DNA from: Bacteroidales bacterium
GTDB taxonomy: Bacteria; Bacteroidota; Bacteroidia; Bacteroidales; UBA932
Direction of reading: 5' to 3'
Assembly (NCBI GenBank): GCA_017615435.1
Contig: JAGAAF010000048.1
Span: forward strand, 1-11,877
DNA length: 11,877 nt
The translations under genes and the position numbers were made by a program. Below the pieces are notes generated by a model. The model was not told where the DNA came from. It saw only the letters and a list, made by a program, of their open reading frames with translations, and did no database searches. How positions within the stretch are numbered: the first letter of the stretch is position 1; every line of letters begins with the position of its first letter. Positions 6,455 through 11,877 of the stretch are shown one piece after another.

Positions 6455-7356
6455 TCTATGTCGAACGGACCGTTCTTCTCTATTTCGTCGGCCATCTTGA
6501 GGAGGTACTGGCCGTACTGGTTCTTGGCCATGGGGGCGGCAATCTCACGCACGCGGGCGGGTGTGATCCAGCCCTTCGCGAGCGCTATGCCCTCCAGGCA
6601 CGCCACCTTGAGGCCCTGCCGCTTCTCGATGGTCTCGATGTATATGGACGCCTCCGCGAGGGAGTCGTGGGTGCCGGTGTCCAGCCACGCGAAGCCGCGA
6701 CCGAGCGTCTGCACCTTCAGTTCGCCGGCACGCAGGAACTCCTGGTTCACGGTGGTGATTTCCAGCTCGCCGCGGGCACTCGGCTTGATGTGCTTGGCCA
6801 CGTCCACCACCTTGTTGGGGTAGAAATAGAGGCCCACGACGGCATAGTTGCTCTTGGGCTTTGCGGGCTTCTCCTCGATGCTGAGGCAGTTGCCGTCGCG
6901 GTCGAACTCGGCCACGCCGTAGCGCTCGGGGTCGCTGACCCAGTAGCCGAAGACGGTGGCCTTATGCTCCTCTTCCGCCGTGCGAACCGCCTCCTGCAGG
7001 AGCTTGATGAAGCCGGCGCCGTGGAAGATGTTGTCTCCCAGCACCAGGCAGGCGCAATCGTCGCCGATGAACTTCTCGCCGATGATGAAGGCCTGCGCGA
7101 GTCCGTCCGGGCTGGGCTGCTCGGCGTACTCGAAGCGCACCCCGTAGTCGGAGCCGTCTCCCAGCAGCCTGCGGAAGCCCGGCAGGTCCTGCGGCGTGCT
7201 GATGATGAGGATGTCCCTGATGCCGGCGAGCATGAGCACGCTGACGGGATAATACACCATCGGCTTGTCGTAGATGGGCAGCAGCTGCTTGCTGACGCCC
7301 TTGGTTATGGGGTAGAGACGGGTGCCGGAGCCGCCGGCGAGCACAATTCCTTTCAT
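6451..7356 (-). CDS. rmlA: Glucose-1-phosphate thymidylyltransferase
   Basis: RmlA starts the dTDP-rhamnose pathway by joining dTTP and glucose-1-phosphate and is commonly feedback-inhibited by dTDP-rhamnose. The protein has the nucleotide-binding GGSGTRL motif (8-14), [13 protein letters not shown] (21-33), [20 protein letters not shown] carrying the metal-binding Asp, [19 protein letters not shown] and TGTHDSL. It is 301 residues, a few longer than usual because of a short acidic tail ending GPFDIE. It starts three bases after the ugd stop and overlaps rmlC by ATGA. Order A-C-D-B is seen in many bacteria with tightly packed rml genes. Confidence 0.97.
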   Translation of the reverse strand: MKGIVLAGGSGTRLYPITKGVSKQLLPIYDKPMVYYPVSVLMLAGIRDILIISTPQDLPGFRRLLGDGSDYGVRFEYAEQPSPDGLAQAFIIGEKFIGDDCACLVLGDNIFHGAGFIKLLQEAVRTAEEEHKATVFGYWVSDPERYGVAEFDRDGNCLSIEEKPAKPKSNYAVVGLYFYPNKVVDVAKHIKPSARGELEITTVNQEFLRAGELKVQTLGRGFAWLDTGTHDSLAEASIYIETIEKRQGLKVACLEGIALAKGWITPARVREIAAPMAKNQYGQYLLKMADEIEKNGPFDIE

Positions 7357-7359
7357 CTG

Positions 7360-8580
7360 CTAGTCTCGTTTGAAGATGTCTCTGGTATAAACTTTCTCGG
7401 CCACGTCGTCCAGGGAGGCGTCGTAGCGGTTGGCGATTATGGCGTCGCTCTGGGCCTTGAAGGCGGAGAGGTCGTTGACCACACGGCTGCCGAAGAAGGT
7501 GCTGCCGTCCTCGAGCGTGGGCTCGTAAACAATGACCGTGGCGCCCTTGGCCTTGATACGCTTCATGATACCCTGGATGGCCGATTGGCGGAAGTTGTCG
7601 GAGCCCGCCTTCATCGTAAGACGATAAACGCCCACGACTACCTCCTTCTCGGAGGCCGAGTCATAGGCGCTCGATGCGGTATAATATCCGGCCTTCTGCA
7701 GCACTCGGTCCGCTATGTAGTCCTTTCGCGTGCGGTTGCTCTCCACGATGGCGTGGATGAGGTTCTCCGGCACGTCGTTGAAGTTGGCGAGCAGCTGCTT
7801 GGTGTCCTTGGGCAGGCAGTAACCGCCGTAGCCGAAGCTCGGGTTGTTGTAGTGCGTGCCGATGCGCGGGTCAAGCCCGACGCCCTCGATTATGTCTCTG
7901 GTGTCCAGCCCCTTCATCTCGGCGTACGTGTCCAGCTCGTTGAAGTAGCTCACGCGGAGAGCAAGGTAAGTGTTGGCGAAAAGCTTCACCGCCTCCGCCT
8001 CGGTCGTGCCCATGAAGAGCACCGGCGGCTCGTTCATCGCCGCCTCTTTCAGCAGGCCGGCGAACTTTTCGGCCTCCGGCTTCAGCCGTTCCTCGCAGCC
8101 GATAATGATTCGCGACGGGTAGAGATTGTCGTACAGCGCCTTCGATTCGCGGAGGAACTCCGGGGCAAAGAGGAACTTGCCGGTAGGGAAATGCTGCTGC
8201 AGGCCCTTGGTATAGCCCACCGGAACGGTACTCTTGATAACCATCACCGCCTCCGGATTCACCTCCAGCACCAGTTCCACCACCTCCTCGACATGCGAAG
8301 TGTCGAAGAAGTTCTTCTGCGGATCGTAGTTGGTAGGAGCCGCTATAACGACAAAATCCGCCTGAGCATACGCCGAGCGCCCGTCGAGCGTCGCCGTAAG
8401 CTTAAGCGGTTTCTCTGCCAGATATTTCTCTATGTATTCGTCCTGGATGGGCGAAACGTGATTATTAATTTTGTCGACCTTCTCCGGAATAACGTCTACA
8501 GCCAGCACCTCATGCTTTTGCGCAAGAAGTGTAGCTATGCTCATTCCCACATATCCGGTTCCGGCTACAGCGATTTTCAT
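7360..8580 (-). CDS. ugd: UDP-glucose 6-dehydrogenase
   Basis: Ugd oxidises UDP-glucose to UDP-glucuronate with two NAD+. The 406-residue protein has the Rossmann motif GTGYVG (7-12), the APTNYD segment, KSTVPVGYT (116-124), APEFLRE, the K199/N203 pair in [12 protein letters not shown], and the catalytic Cys255 in [11 protein letters not shown]. The C-terminal UDP-binding domain is complete. It is first in the operon with rmlA-C-D-B and has a leader of roughly 170 bases that appears highly structured, so it may be regulated after transcription starts. Its product is the substrate for the epimerase encoded at 1729-2874. Length and the [15 protein letters not shown] style match the shorter UDP-GlcDH class common in Bacteroidetes and Firmicutes capsule loci. 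Confidence 0.95.
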   Translation of the reverse strand: MKIAVAGTGYVGMSIATLLAQKHEVLAVDVIPEKVDKINNHVSPIQDEYIEKYLAEKPLKLTATLDGRSAYAQADFVVIAAPTNYDPQKNFFDTSHVEEVVELVLEVNPEAVMVIKSTVPVGYTKGLQQHFPTGKFLFAPEFLRESKALYDNLYPSRIIIGCEERLKPEAEKFAGLLKEAAMNEPPVLFMGTTEAEAVKLFANTYLALRVSYFNELDTYAEMKGLDTRDIIEGVGLDPRIGTHYNNPSFGYGGYCLPKDTKQLLANFNDVPENLIHAIVESNRTRKDYIADRVLQKAGYYTASSAYDSASEKEVVVGVYRLTMKAGSDNFRQSAIQGIMKRIKAKGATVIVYEPTLEDGSTFFGSRVVNDLSAFKAQSDAIIANRYDASLDDVAEKVYTRDIFKRD

Positions 8581-8605
8581 AGCGTAATAAAGAGTTTTAT
8601 TAGCT
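8581..8605 (-). promoter_or_regulatory. Hairpin abutting the ugd start codon
   Basis: TAATAAA (8585-8591) and TTTATTA (8596-8602) pair around GAGT. The stem extends with AGC (8581-8583) and GCT (8603-8605) past one unpaired base, giving about 10 bp directly next to the ugd ATG at 8580. In the transcript it would hold the ribosome-entry region in a stem, so it could limit or gate translation. Confidence 0.45.
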
Positions 8606-8750
8606 TTAGTGCATATCTTCCCCTCTCCGGCCCCTGGTAAAAACCTGGTTCCGGTCGAGGCCGGGACCTTGACACATTGCTCTGTATCAATCGGTCCTGC
8701 TCCCTCCGGGAGCGGTGTCCGCGGTCCCCCGTCTTATCGTGGCGTGATAA
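8606..8750 (-). ncRNA. Candidate structured leader RNA of the ugd-rml operon
   Basis: A GC-rich block inside AT-rich intergenic DNA. In transcript order on the minus strand the stems are TTATC/GATAA (8750-8734), a 6-bp GCTCCC/GGGAGC hairpin with 3-base loop (8713-8699), TTGATAC/GTGTCAA with an 8-base loop (8690-8669), and CCGGCC/GGCCGG (8664-8627) enclosing a smaller GGT/ACC hairpin. GGTCCC (8668-8663) can pair with GGGACC at 8728-8723, closing a three-way junction, or five of its bases can pair with GGACC at 8697-8693, so two folds compete. The TTGATAC/GTGTCAA stem contains a G-U wobble on the minus strand that would be a C-A mismatch on plus, favouring minus transcription. I recognise no known riboswitch class; a free small RNA is also possible. 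Confidence 0.45.
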
Positions 8751-8756
8751 AACATA

Positions 8757-8764
8757 CAAATGTA
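8757..8764 (-). promoter_or_regulatory. -7 box for the ugd operon
   Basis: TACATTTG on the minus strand is a perfect TAnnTTTG. A start near 8750 would put the whole GC-rich block in the ugd leader. No clear TTG is seen at the -33 position, so the promoter is partly supported. Confidence 0.45.
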
Positions 8765-8803
8765 CAAATAATATAATAATATTCCTACACCGGATATTAA
8801 AAA

Positions 8804-8820
8804 TATATTTGCTATATTTG
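8804..8820 (+). promoter_or_regulatory. Tandem TATATTTG -7 boxes for rubrerythrin
   Basis: Two perfect TAnnTTTG boxes, TATATTTG at 8804-8811 and 8813-8820, lie 9 bases apart as a direct repeat. Starts near 8818 or 8827 would give a short leader to the ATG at 8862. No good -33 TTG is visible for either. Confidence 0.5.
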
Positions 8821-8861
8821 CGAATAGCGTTTTTGCAAATAATCATTAAACTATTACCGAT

Positions 8862-9401
8862 ATGGCCAACAAGTATGCAGGTACCCAGACCGAGAAAAAT
8901 CTGGAGGCAGCGTTCGCCGGCGAATCACAGGCGAGAAACAAGTACACCTATTTTGCTTCAGTAGCAAAGAAAGAGGGCTTCGAGCAGATCTCAGAGATTT
9001 TCCTCAAGACCGCCGACAACGAGAAAGAGCACGCAAAGCTCTGGTTCAAGGAGCTCGAGGGCATCGGCAGCACAGCCGAGAACCTGGCAGCCGCCGCAGC
9101 CGGCGAGAACTTCGAGTGGACAGACATGTACGAGGGCTTCGCCAAGACCGCCGAAGAGGAGGGATTCAAGGCTCTGGCCGCCAAGTTCCGCCTGGTCGCA
9201 GCCATCGAGAAGAGGCACGAGGAGCGTTATCGCGCACTGTTACACAACATTGAGGCTCAGGAAGTTTTCGCCAAGAGCGAGGTGAAGGTGTGGGAGTGCC
9301 GCAACTGCGGTCACATCGTGGTCGGCACCAAAGCTCCGGAGCTCTGCCCGGTCTGTGCTCATCCTCAGTCTTTCTTCGAGATTACGGCGCAGAACTATTA
9401 G
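8862..9401 (+). CDS. rbr: Rubrerythrin
   Basis: Rubrerythrin is a cytoplasmic peroxide reductase that protects anaerobes from oxidative stress. The 179-residue protein has a ferritin-like diiron domain with Glu21 in [10 protein letters not shown], the ENEKEH-type pair E54/H57, further acidic residues around 98-100, and E116/H119 in [11 protein letters not shown]-terminal rubredoxin-like domain supplies four cysteines (C146, C149, C162, C165) for one iron that passes electrons to the diiron site. Length and order are those of the short classical form. It stands alone with its own tandem -7 boxes and a strong terminator. The gene is divergent from the sugar operon and unrelated to it in function. 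Confidence 0.97.
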   Translation: MANKYAGTQTEKNLEAAFAGESQARNKYTYFASVAKKEGFEQISEIFLKTADNEKEHAKLWFKELEGIGSTAENLAAAAAGENFEWTDMYEGFAKTAEEEGFKALAAKFRLVAAIEKRHEERYRALLHNIEAQEVFAKSEVKVWECRNCGHIVVGTKAPELCPVCAHPQSFFEITAQNY

Positions 9402-9407
9402 AGATTC

Positions 9408-9450
9408 AGACAAAAAAATAGCCCGGCGCTGCCGGGCTATTTTTTTGTCT
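9408..9450. terminator. Bidirectional rho-independent terminator, 20-bp perfect stem
   Basis: A perfect 20-bp inverted repeat (9408-9427 with 9431-9450) around a 3-base loop. The GC core GCCCGGC is flanked by seven A on the left and seven T on the right, so it ends transcripts on both strands: rubrerythrin from the left and the membrane-protein gene from the right. Confidence 0.95.
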
Positions 9451-9458
9451 TTCAACGA

Positions 9459-10082
9459 TTATTCAGAAAGCTCGTCGGCCTTATCGGAGAAGTGCTTGTA
9501 CATCACACCATCGATCGCAACCATGGCAGCTATCATAATCAAATATACGGCGACGCCCAGAACGGCGAAGAGCCAGCCGACGTACTTGACGGTCGCAAGG
9601 CCAAACAAGAGGCCGGAGACGAAGCCGAAGGCCACGCAGGTCAGAAGAGTGATCCAGAAGATTGTCCACTTCTCACCCTCGGTAGCTTTCCAGCTGACTT
9701 TCAGACACTTGGTAGGAGAAAGACCCTTGTCCAGGAAGAAGTAAAGAGCGAATCCCCATGCGATTGAAACCACGATGGCCGGGATAAACATAAAGACAGA
9801 TGCCGCTGTAATACCCAAAGTAATCAGGCCCATAAGGAGGAAATAGTCGCCAAGGTTCTTACGGTGCTCAGCCTTGAAAATGTCGAGGGGATTGATGACC
9901 TCGCCACGGCCGATCTTGATAACAGCCTTTTGTACGCCGATAGTGGTACCGACATTGAGATAGGGAATCCAGATCGTAAGGATGTAGAGGATTACCATTC
10001 CGAGAAGAGAAGGGATGTTCTTGATGCCATAAAGGATACCTTCCTTAATGGTCGGGATAATTTCAAGCTTAGCAGTTGCCAT
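9459..10082 (-). CDS. Conserved integral membrane protein, function unknown
   Basis: A 207-residue protein with about five predicted membrane segments at roughly 25-43, 80-100, 101-117, 140-160 and 167-190, with a short cytosolic-looking N-terminus and a charged tail. Between the third and fourth segments it carries GLSPTKCLKVSWKATEGEKW (119-138), an amphipathic stretch followed by a Lys/Trp turn. That pattern occurs in poorly characterised bacterial membrane families such as YciC-, DUF975- or DUF4013-like proteins; the resemblance is loose and no function is assigned. No signal peptide is obvious. It is a single gene, ending at the shared terminator and divergent from tenA. The start ATG at 10082 has no clear Shine-Dalgarno site, as usual in this phylum. 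Confidence 0.75.
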   Translation of the reverse strand: MATAKLEIIPTIKEGILYGIKNIPSLLGMVILYILTIWIPYLNVGTTIGVQKAVIKIGRGEVINPLDIFKAEHRKNLGDYFLLMGLITLGITAASVFMFIPAIVVSIAWGFALYFFLDKGLSPTKCLKVSWKATEGEKWTIFWITLLTCVAFGFVSGLLFGLATVKYVGWLFAVLGVAVYLIMIAAMVAIDGVMYKHFSDKADELSE

Positions 10083-10187
10083 ATCTTTATAAATTTTAAG
10101 ATTAGAATCTTTAAGTCCTGCTAATTTAAGAATTATAAGCCTGAATACAAAGTTTTTTTACGATATTTGTATAAAAATTGTAAATAC
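10083..10187. promoter_or_regulatory. AT-rich divergent promoter region of the membrane-protein gene and tenA
   Basis: This short region must hold the promoters of both divergent genes. A near-match -7 box GATATTTG (10162-10169, plus) could serve tenA. A 14-base palindrome, AAGATT-AG-AATCTT at 10098-10111, lies near the membrane-protein gene. No TPP riboswitch is recognisable here. Confidence 0.35.
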
Positions 10188-10850
10188 ATGGCTAACGCAA
10201 AATCATGGACCTCAGAGGCTTGGGAAGCCGCTGCAGATATCTACAAGGACATAATCGAACACCCTTTCATCAAGGAACTTGCGGCCGGCACACTGGATAC
10301 CGCAATCTTCGACCGCTACCTCGCCCAGGACGAGCTTTACATAGGTAACTACGGGCGCCAGATGTTCGAGCTCGCGGAGCTGATCACCGAGCCCGAAGCG
10401 CACGAAATGTTCGTGGAATTCGCGAAGGAAGGACTCGAAGGAGAGAAGATGATGCACGCCCTGCTCATCAACCGCTTCGGCATTGATACTCAGGTACTTC
10501 CCTCCCCTGTCACTGCCGACTACAACGAGCACACGCAGGCCGCGATAGCCACCGGCAGCAAGGAAATCGGACTCGCTGCCATGCTCCCCTGCATGTGGGT
10601 CTACAACGAGGTCGGGCAGCACATCCTGCGCATCGCCTCCGTCGAGGGCAACCCCTATCGCGAATGGATTCAGGAGTACGGCAACGAAGCCTTCACCAAG
10701 GGCGTCAAAGCCGTGCTGAAGCTTGCCGACGCCTATGCCGCCGCTACTTCAGACTCCGTTCGCGATCGCATGACGCAGGAGTTCATCGACGCCACGAAGT
10801 TCGAATACTGGTTCTGGGACTACGGATATTGCGGCGAAGATCGCAGGTAG
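10188..10850 (+). CDS. tenA: Aminopyrimidine aminohydrolase / thiaminase II (TenA, cysteine type)
   Basis: TenA hydrolyses amino-pyrimidine breakdown products of thiamine to hydroxymethylpyrimidine, allowing vitamin B1 salvage in the cytoplasm. From the chosen start the all-helical protein has 220 residues. It contains YLAQDELYIGNYG with D48 and Y51, YNEH (112-115), LPCMWVYNEVG with the nucleophile C135, and E206 in the C-terminal KFEYWFWDYGY, matching the known catalytic set of the Cys-type enzyme. An in-frame ATG at 10167 exists, but the start at 10188 fits family length and the MANAKSWTSEAW beginning better. It converges on thiE, and the last 31 bases of the two genes overlap on opposite strands. 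Pathway neighbours thiM and thiE support the role. Confidence 0.93.
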   Translation: MANAKSWTSEAWEAAADIYKDIIEHPFIKELAAGTLDTAIFDRYLAQDELYIGNYGRQMFELAELITEPEAHEMFVEFAKEGLEGEKMMHALLINRFGIDTQVLPSPVTADYNEHTQAAIATGSKEIGLAAMLPCMWVYNEVGQHILRIASVEGNPYREWIQEYGNEAFTKGVKAVLKLADAYAAATSDSVRDRMTQEFIDATKFEYWFWDYGYCGEDRR

Positions 10851-11449
10851 CGGGCCGCTTCCTTTGGATCCGGAGCGCTACAGATCGCACTCACGACAGC
10901 TATGCCGTCTACGCCTGTGGCGAAGGCGTCCGGAGCCGTGCGCGCGTTCATTCCGCCAATGGCAACTGCCGGGTGAACGGACAGCCGGACCGCCTCCTTC
11001 AGCCCGTCGATCCCGAACGGCGGAGCGGTGTCGGTTTTAGTCGCCGTCGCATAAACCGGAGACACTCCTATATAGTCCACATCCAACGAGTTAGCCTCGC
11101 GCACCTCATCCATATTTTCAACCGACAATCCAATGATTTTGTCGGGTCCGAGCAGGCGCCTCGCAATCTCGTACGGCATGTCACTTTGGCCTATATGCAC
11201 CCCGTCAGCATCCACCGCCAGAGCCACGTCCACACGGTCGTTGATAATCAGCGGCACGCCCGCTTCGCGCAGTATCGGCTGCAGCCTCCTGGCCAGTTCG
11301 ATGAACTCCCGGGTGTCGATATCCTTCTCCCGCAGCTGCACCATCGTCGCGCCGCCTTTCACCGCTTCTTCCACCACCCACGCGATATCGCGCCCGAGCG
11401 ACAGCGGCCGGTCGGTTACCAGGTATAGTCTAAGTTGCTCCGGTCTCAT
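10820..11449 (-). CDS. thiE: Thiamine-phosphate synthase
   Basis: ThiE joins HMP-pyrophosphate and thiazole phosphate to give thiamine phosphate. The 209-residue TIM-barrel protein has LYLVTDR near the start, VQLREKD (substrate pyrophosphate binding), INDRVDVALAVDADGVHIGQ with the metal-binding Asp residues, GLSVEN, YIGVSPVYATATKTDT and AIGGMN. The open frame extends upstream to 11665, but the extra 72 residues are antisense-like Arg-rich sequence inside thiM; the ATG at 11449 gives family length and overlaps the thiM stop as TAATG, implying coupled translation. Its 3' end overlaps the end of tenA by 31 bp on the other strand, encoding the C-terminal SPQYP segment. Confidence 0.95.
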   Translation of the reverse strand: MRPEQLRLYLVTDRPLSLGRDIAWVVEEAVKGGATMVQLREKDIDTREFIELARRLQPILREAGVPLIINDRVDVALAVDADGVHIGQSDMPYEIARRLLGPDKIIGLSVENMDEVREANSLDVDYIGVSPVYATATKTDTAPPFGIDGLKEAVRLSVHPAVAIGGMNARTAPDAFATGVDGIAVVSAICSAPDPKEAARYLRSSPQYP

Positions 11450-11877
11450 TACGGCAGGCGGTAAAGTTCGTCGATAAAGTGCATCGCAAGCGAGCCGGTG
11501 CCCTCCGAACGGGCGGCGGCGTTCTGGCCTGCGGTCCCCATTGCGTCCATCGCGTGGACGGCCGCTTCGAACGGCGGCATCACAGCGGCGAAAGCGGCGC
11601 AAACCGCTGATGCACAGCAGCCCATCGTCGTCACTTTGGCCATCATCGGTGAGCCCTTGGCGCACTCGGCCTCACGCTTGCCGTCGGTGATGTAGTCCAC
11701 CGCCCCACTCACAGCGACCACCGTTCCGTGCTCCGCGGCGAACTCGCGGGCGCAGCTGCGTGCCTTTTCCACCGGCTCGGCGCTGTCGACCCCGCGCGTC
11801 TGGCAGGCCGTTCCGTGCAGCACCATGATTTCCGACGCGTTGCAGCGTACGATTGCCGGATGGTAGCGGGTGATAAG
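11449..11877 (-). CDS. thiM: Hydroxyethylthiazole kinase, partial (N-terminus outside window)
   Basis: ThiM phosphorylates the thiazole alcohol for thiamine salvage. Only the C-terminal 142 residues are inside the window; the frame runs open to the right edge, reading RYHPAIVRCNASEIMVLHG before an internal Met at 11826 that should not be taken as the start. Family features include the NASEI segment, VVAVSGAVDYITDG, and TTMGCCASAVCAAFAAV, whose first cysteine sits at the conserved phosphate-transfer region. A full enzyme has about 260-270 residues, so roughly half is missing at the edge rather than by mutation. Stop overlaps the thiE start (TAATG). Confidence 0.93.
   Translation of the reverse strand, partial: LITRYHPAIVRCNASEIMVLHGTACQTRGVDSAEPVEKARSCAREFAAEHGTVVAVSGAVDYITDGKREAECAKGSPMMAKVTTMGCCASAVCAAFAAVMPPFEAAVHAMDAMGTAGQNAAARSEGTGSLAMHFIDELYRLP

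Noticed and set aside
6667..8640. Very long open frame on plus (about 657 codons) opposite rmlA and ugd
   Set aside because: It is fully antisense to two clear enzymes and its sequence is Val/His/Leu/Arg-rich without domain features, a known shadow of GC-rich codon use.
8690..8725. SRP RNA-like motif (CCCGGAGGGAGCAGG on minus)
   Set aside because: The 3' side looks like the SRP apical loop, but the conserved 5' CAGG side, the normal tetraloop spacing and the long closing helix are absent, so I do not call an SRP RNA. A covariance search would settle it.
10083..10187. TPP riboswitch before tenA
   Set aside because: The region is AT-rich, only about 100 bases, and shows neither the CUGAGA-type core nor suitable helices. 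One may precede thiM beyond the window edge.
11450..11665. N-terminal extension of thiE up to 11665
   Set aside because: The extra residues are out-of-frame thiM sequence, and the TAATG junction at 11449 with family length supports the shorter form.

Overview
The window looks like a chromosomal segment of a Bacteroidales bacterium with fairly high GC, possibly a Rikenellaceae or Cryptobacteroides-like gut lineage (the family-level guess is inference). Supporting signs are promoters of the Bacteroidetes type (TTG, about 19 bases, TAnnTTTG), the lack of clear Shine-Dalgarno sites, a lipoprotein resembling the FimB/Mfa2 fimbrial family, and the short palindromic repeats that encode CHSERSEES-type peptides.

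Layout. (1) Positions 1-877 are a lower-GC block. It holds about 300 non-coding bases full of stem-loops and one small orphan gene resembling the MuF C-terminal/PBECR nuclease-toxin domain of phages and conjugative elements. (2) Positions 881-2874 (minus) hold a UDP-glucuronate 4-epimerase-like gene followed by an aldose-1-epimerase-like gene, joined by an ATGA overlap. (3) Positions 2987-3862 (plus) hold a fimbrillin-anchor-like lipoprotein with a good promoter. (4) Positions 3859-8580 (minus) form a tight operon, ugd-rmlA-rmlC-rmlD-rmlB, making UDP-glucuronate and dTDP-L-rhamnose. It is preceded by a GC-rich leader able to fold into several hairpins. (5) Positions 8862-9401 (plus) encode rubrerythrin and are followed by a perfect 20-bp bidirectional terminator. 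(6) Positions 9459-10082 (minus) encode an unknown membrane protein. (7) Positions 10188-11877 hold thiamine salvage genes: tenA on plus, converging on thiM (partial) and thiE on minus.

How the genes work together. Ugd makes UDP-GlcA, the 4-epimerase would turn it into UDP-GalA, and RmlA/C/D/B make dTDP-L-rhamnose. These are precursors for capsule, O-antigen or exopolysaccharide; no glycosyltransferases lie in the window. TenA, ThiM and ThiE regenerate thiamine phosphate from salvaged pyrimidine and thiazole pieces.

The most notable signals are: five copies of a 27- or 34-bp palindromic repeat sitting inside coding sequences of two sugar-nucleotide genes and translated in frame; a structured leader before ugd with competing pairings and strand-specific G-U evidence; and the hairpin-rich foreign-looking block with the toxin-like orphan gene at the left edge. 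None of these could be checked against databases here.
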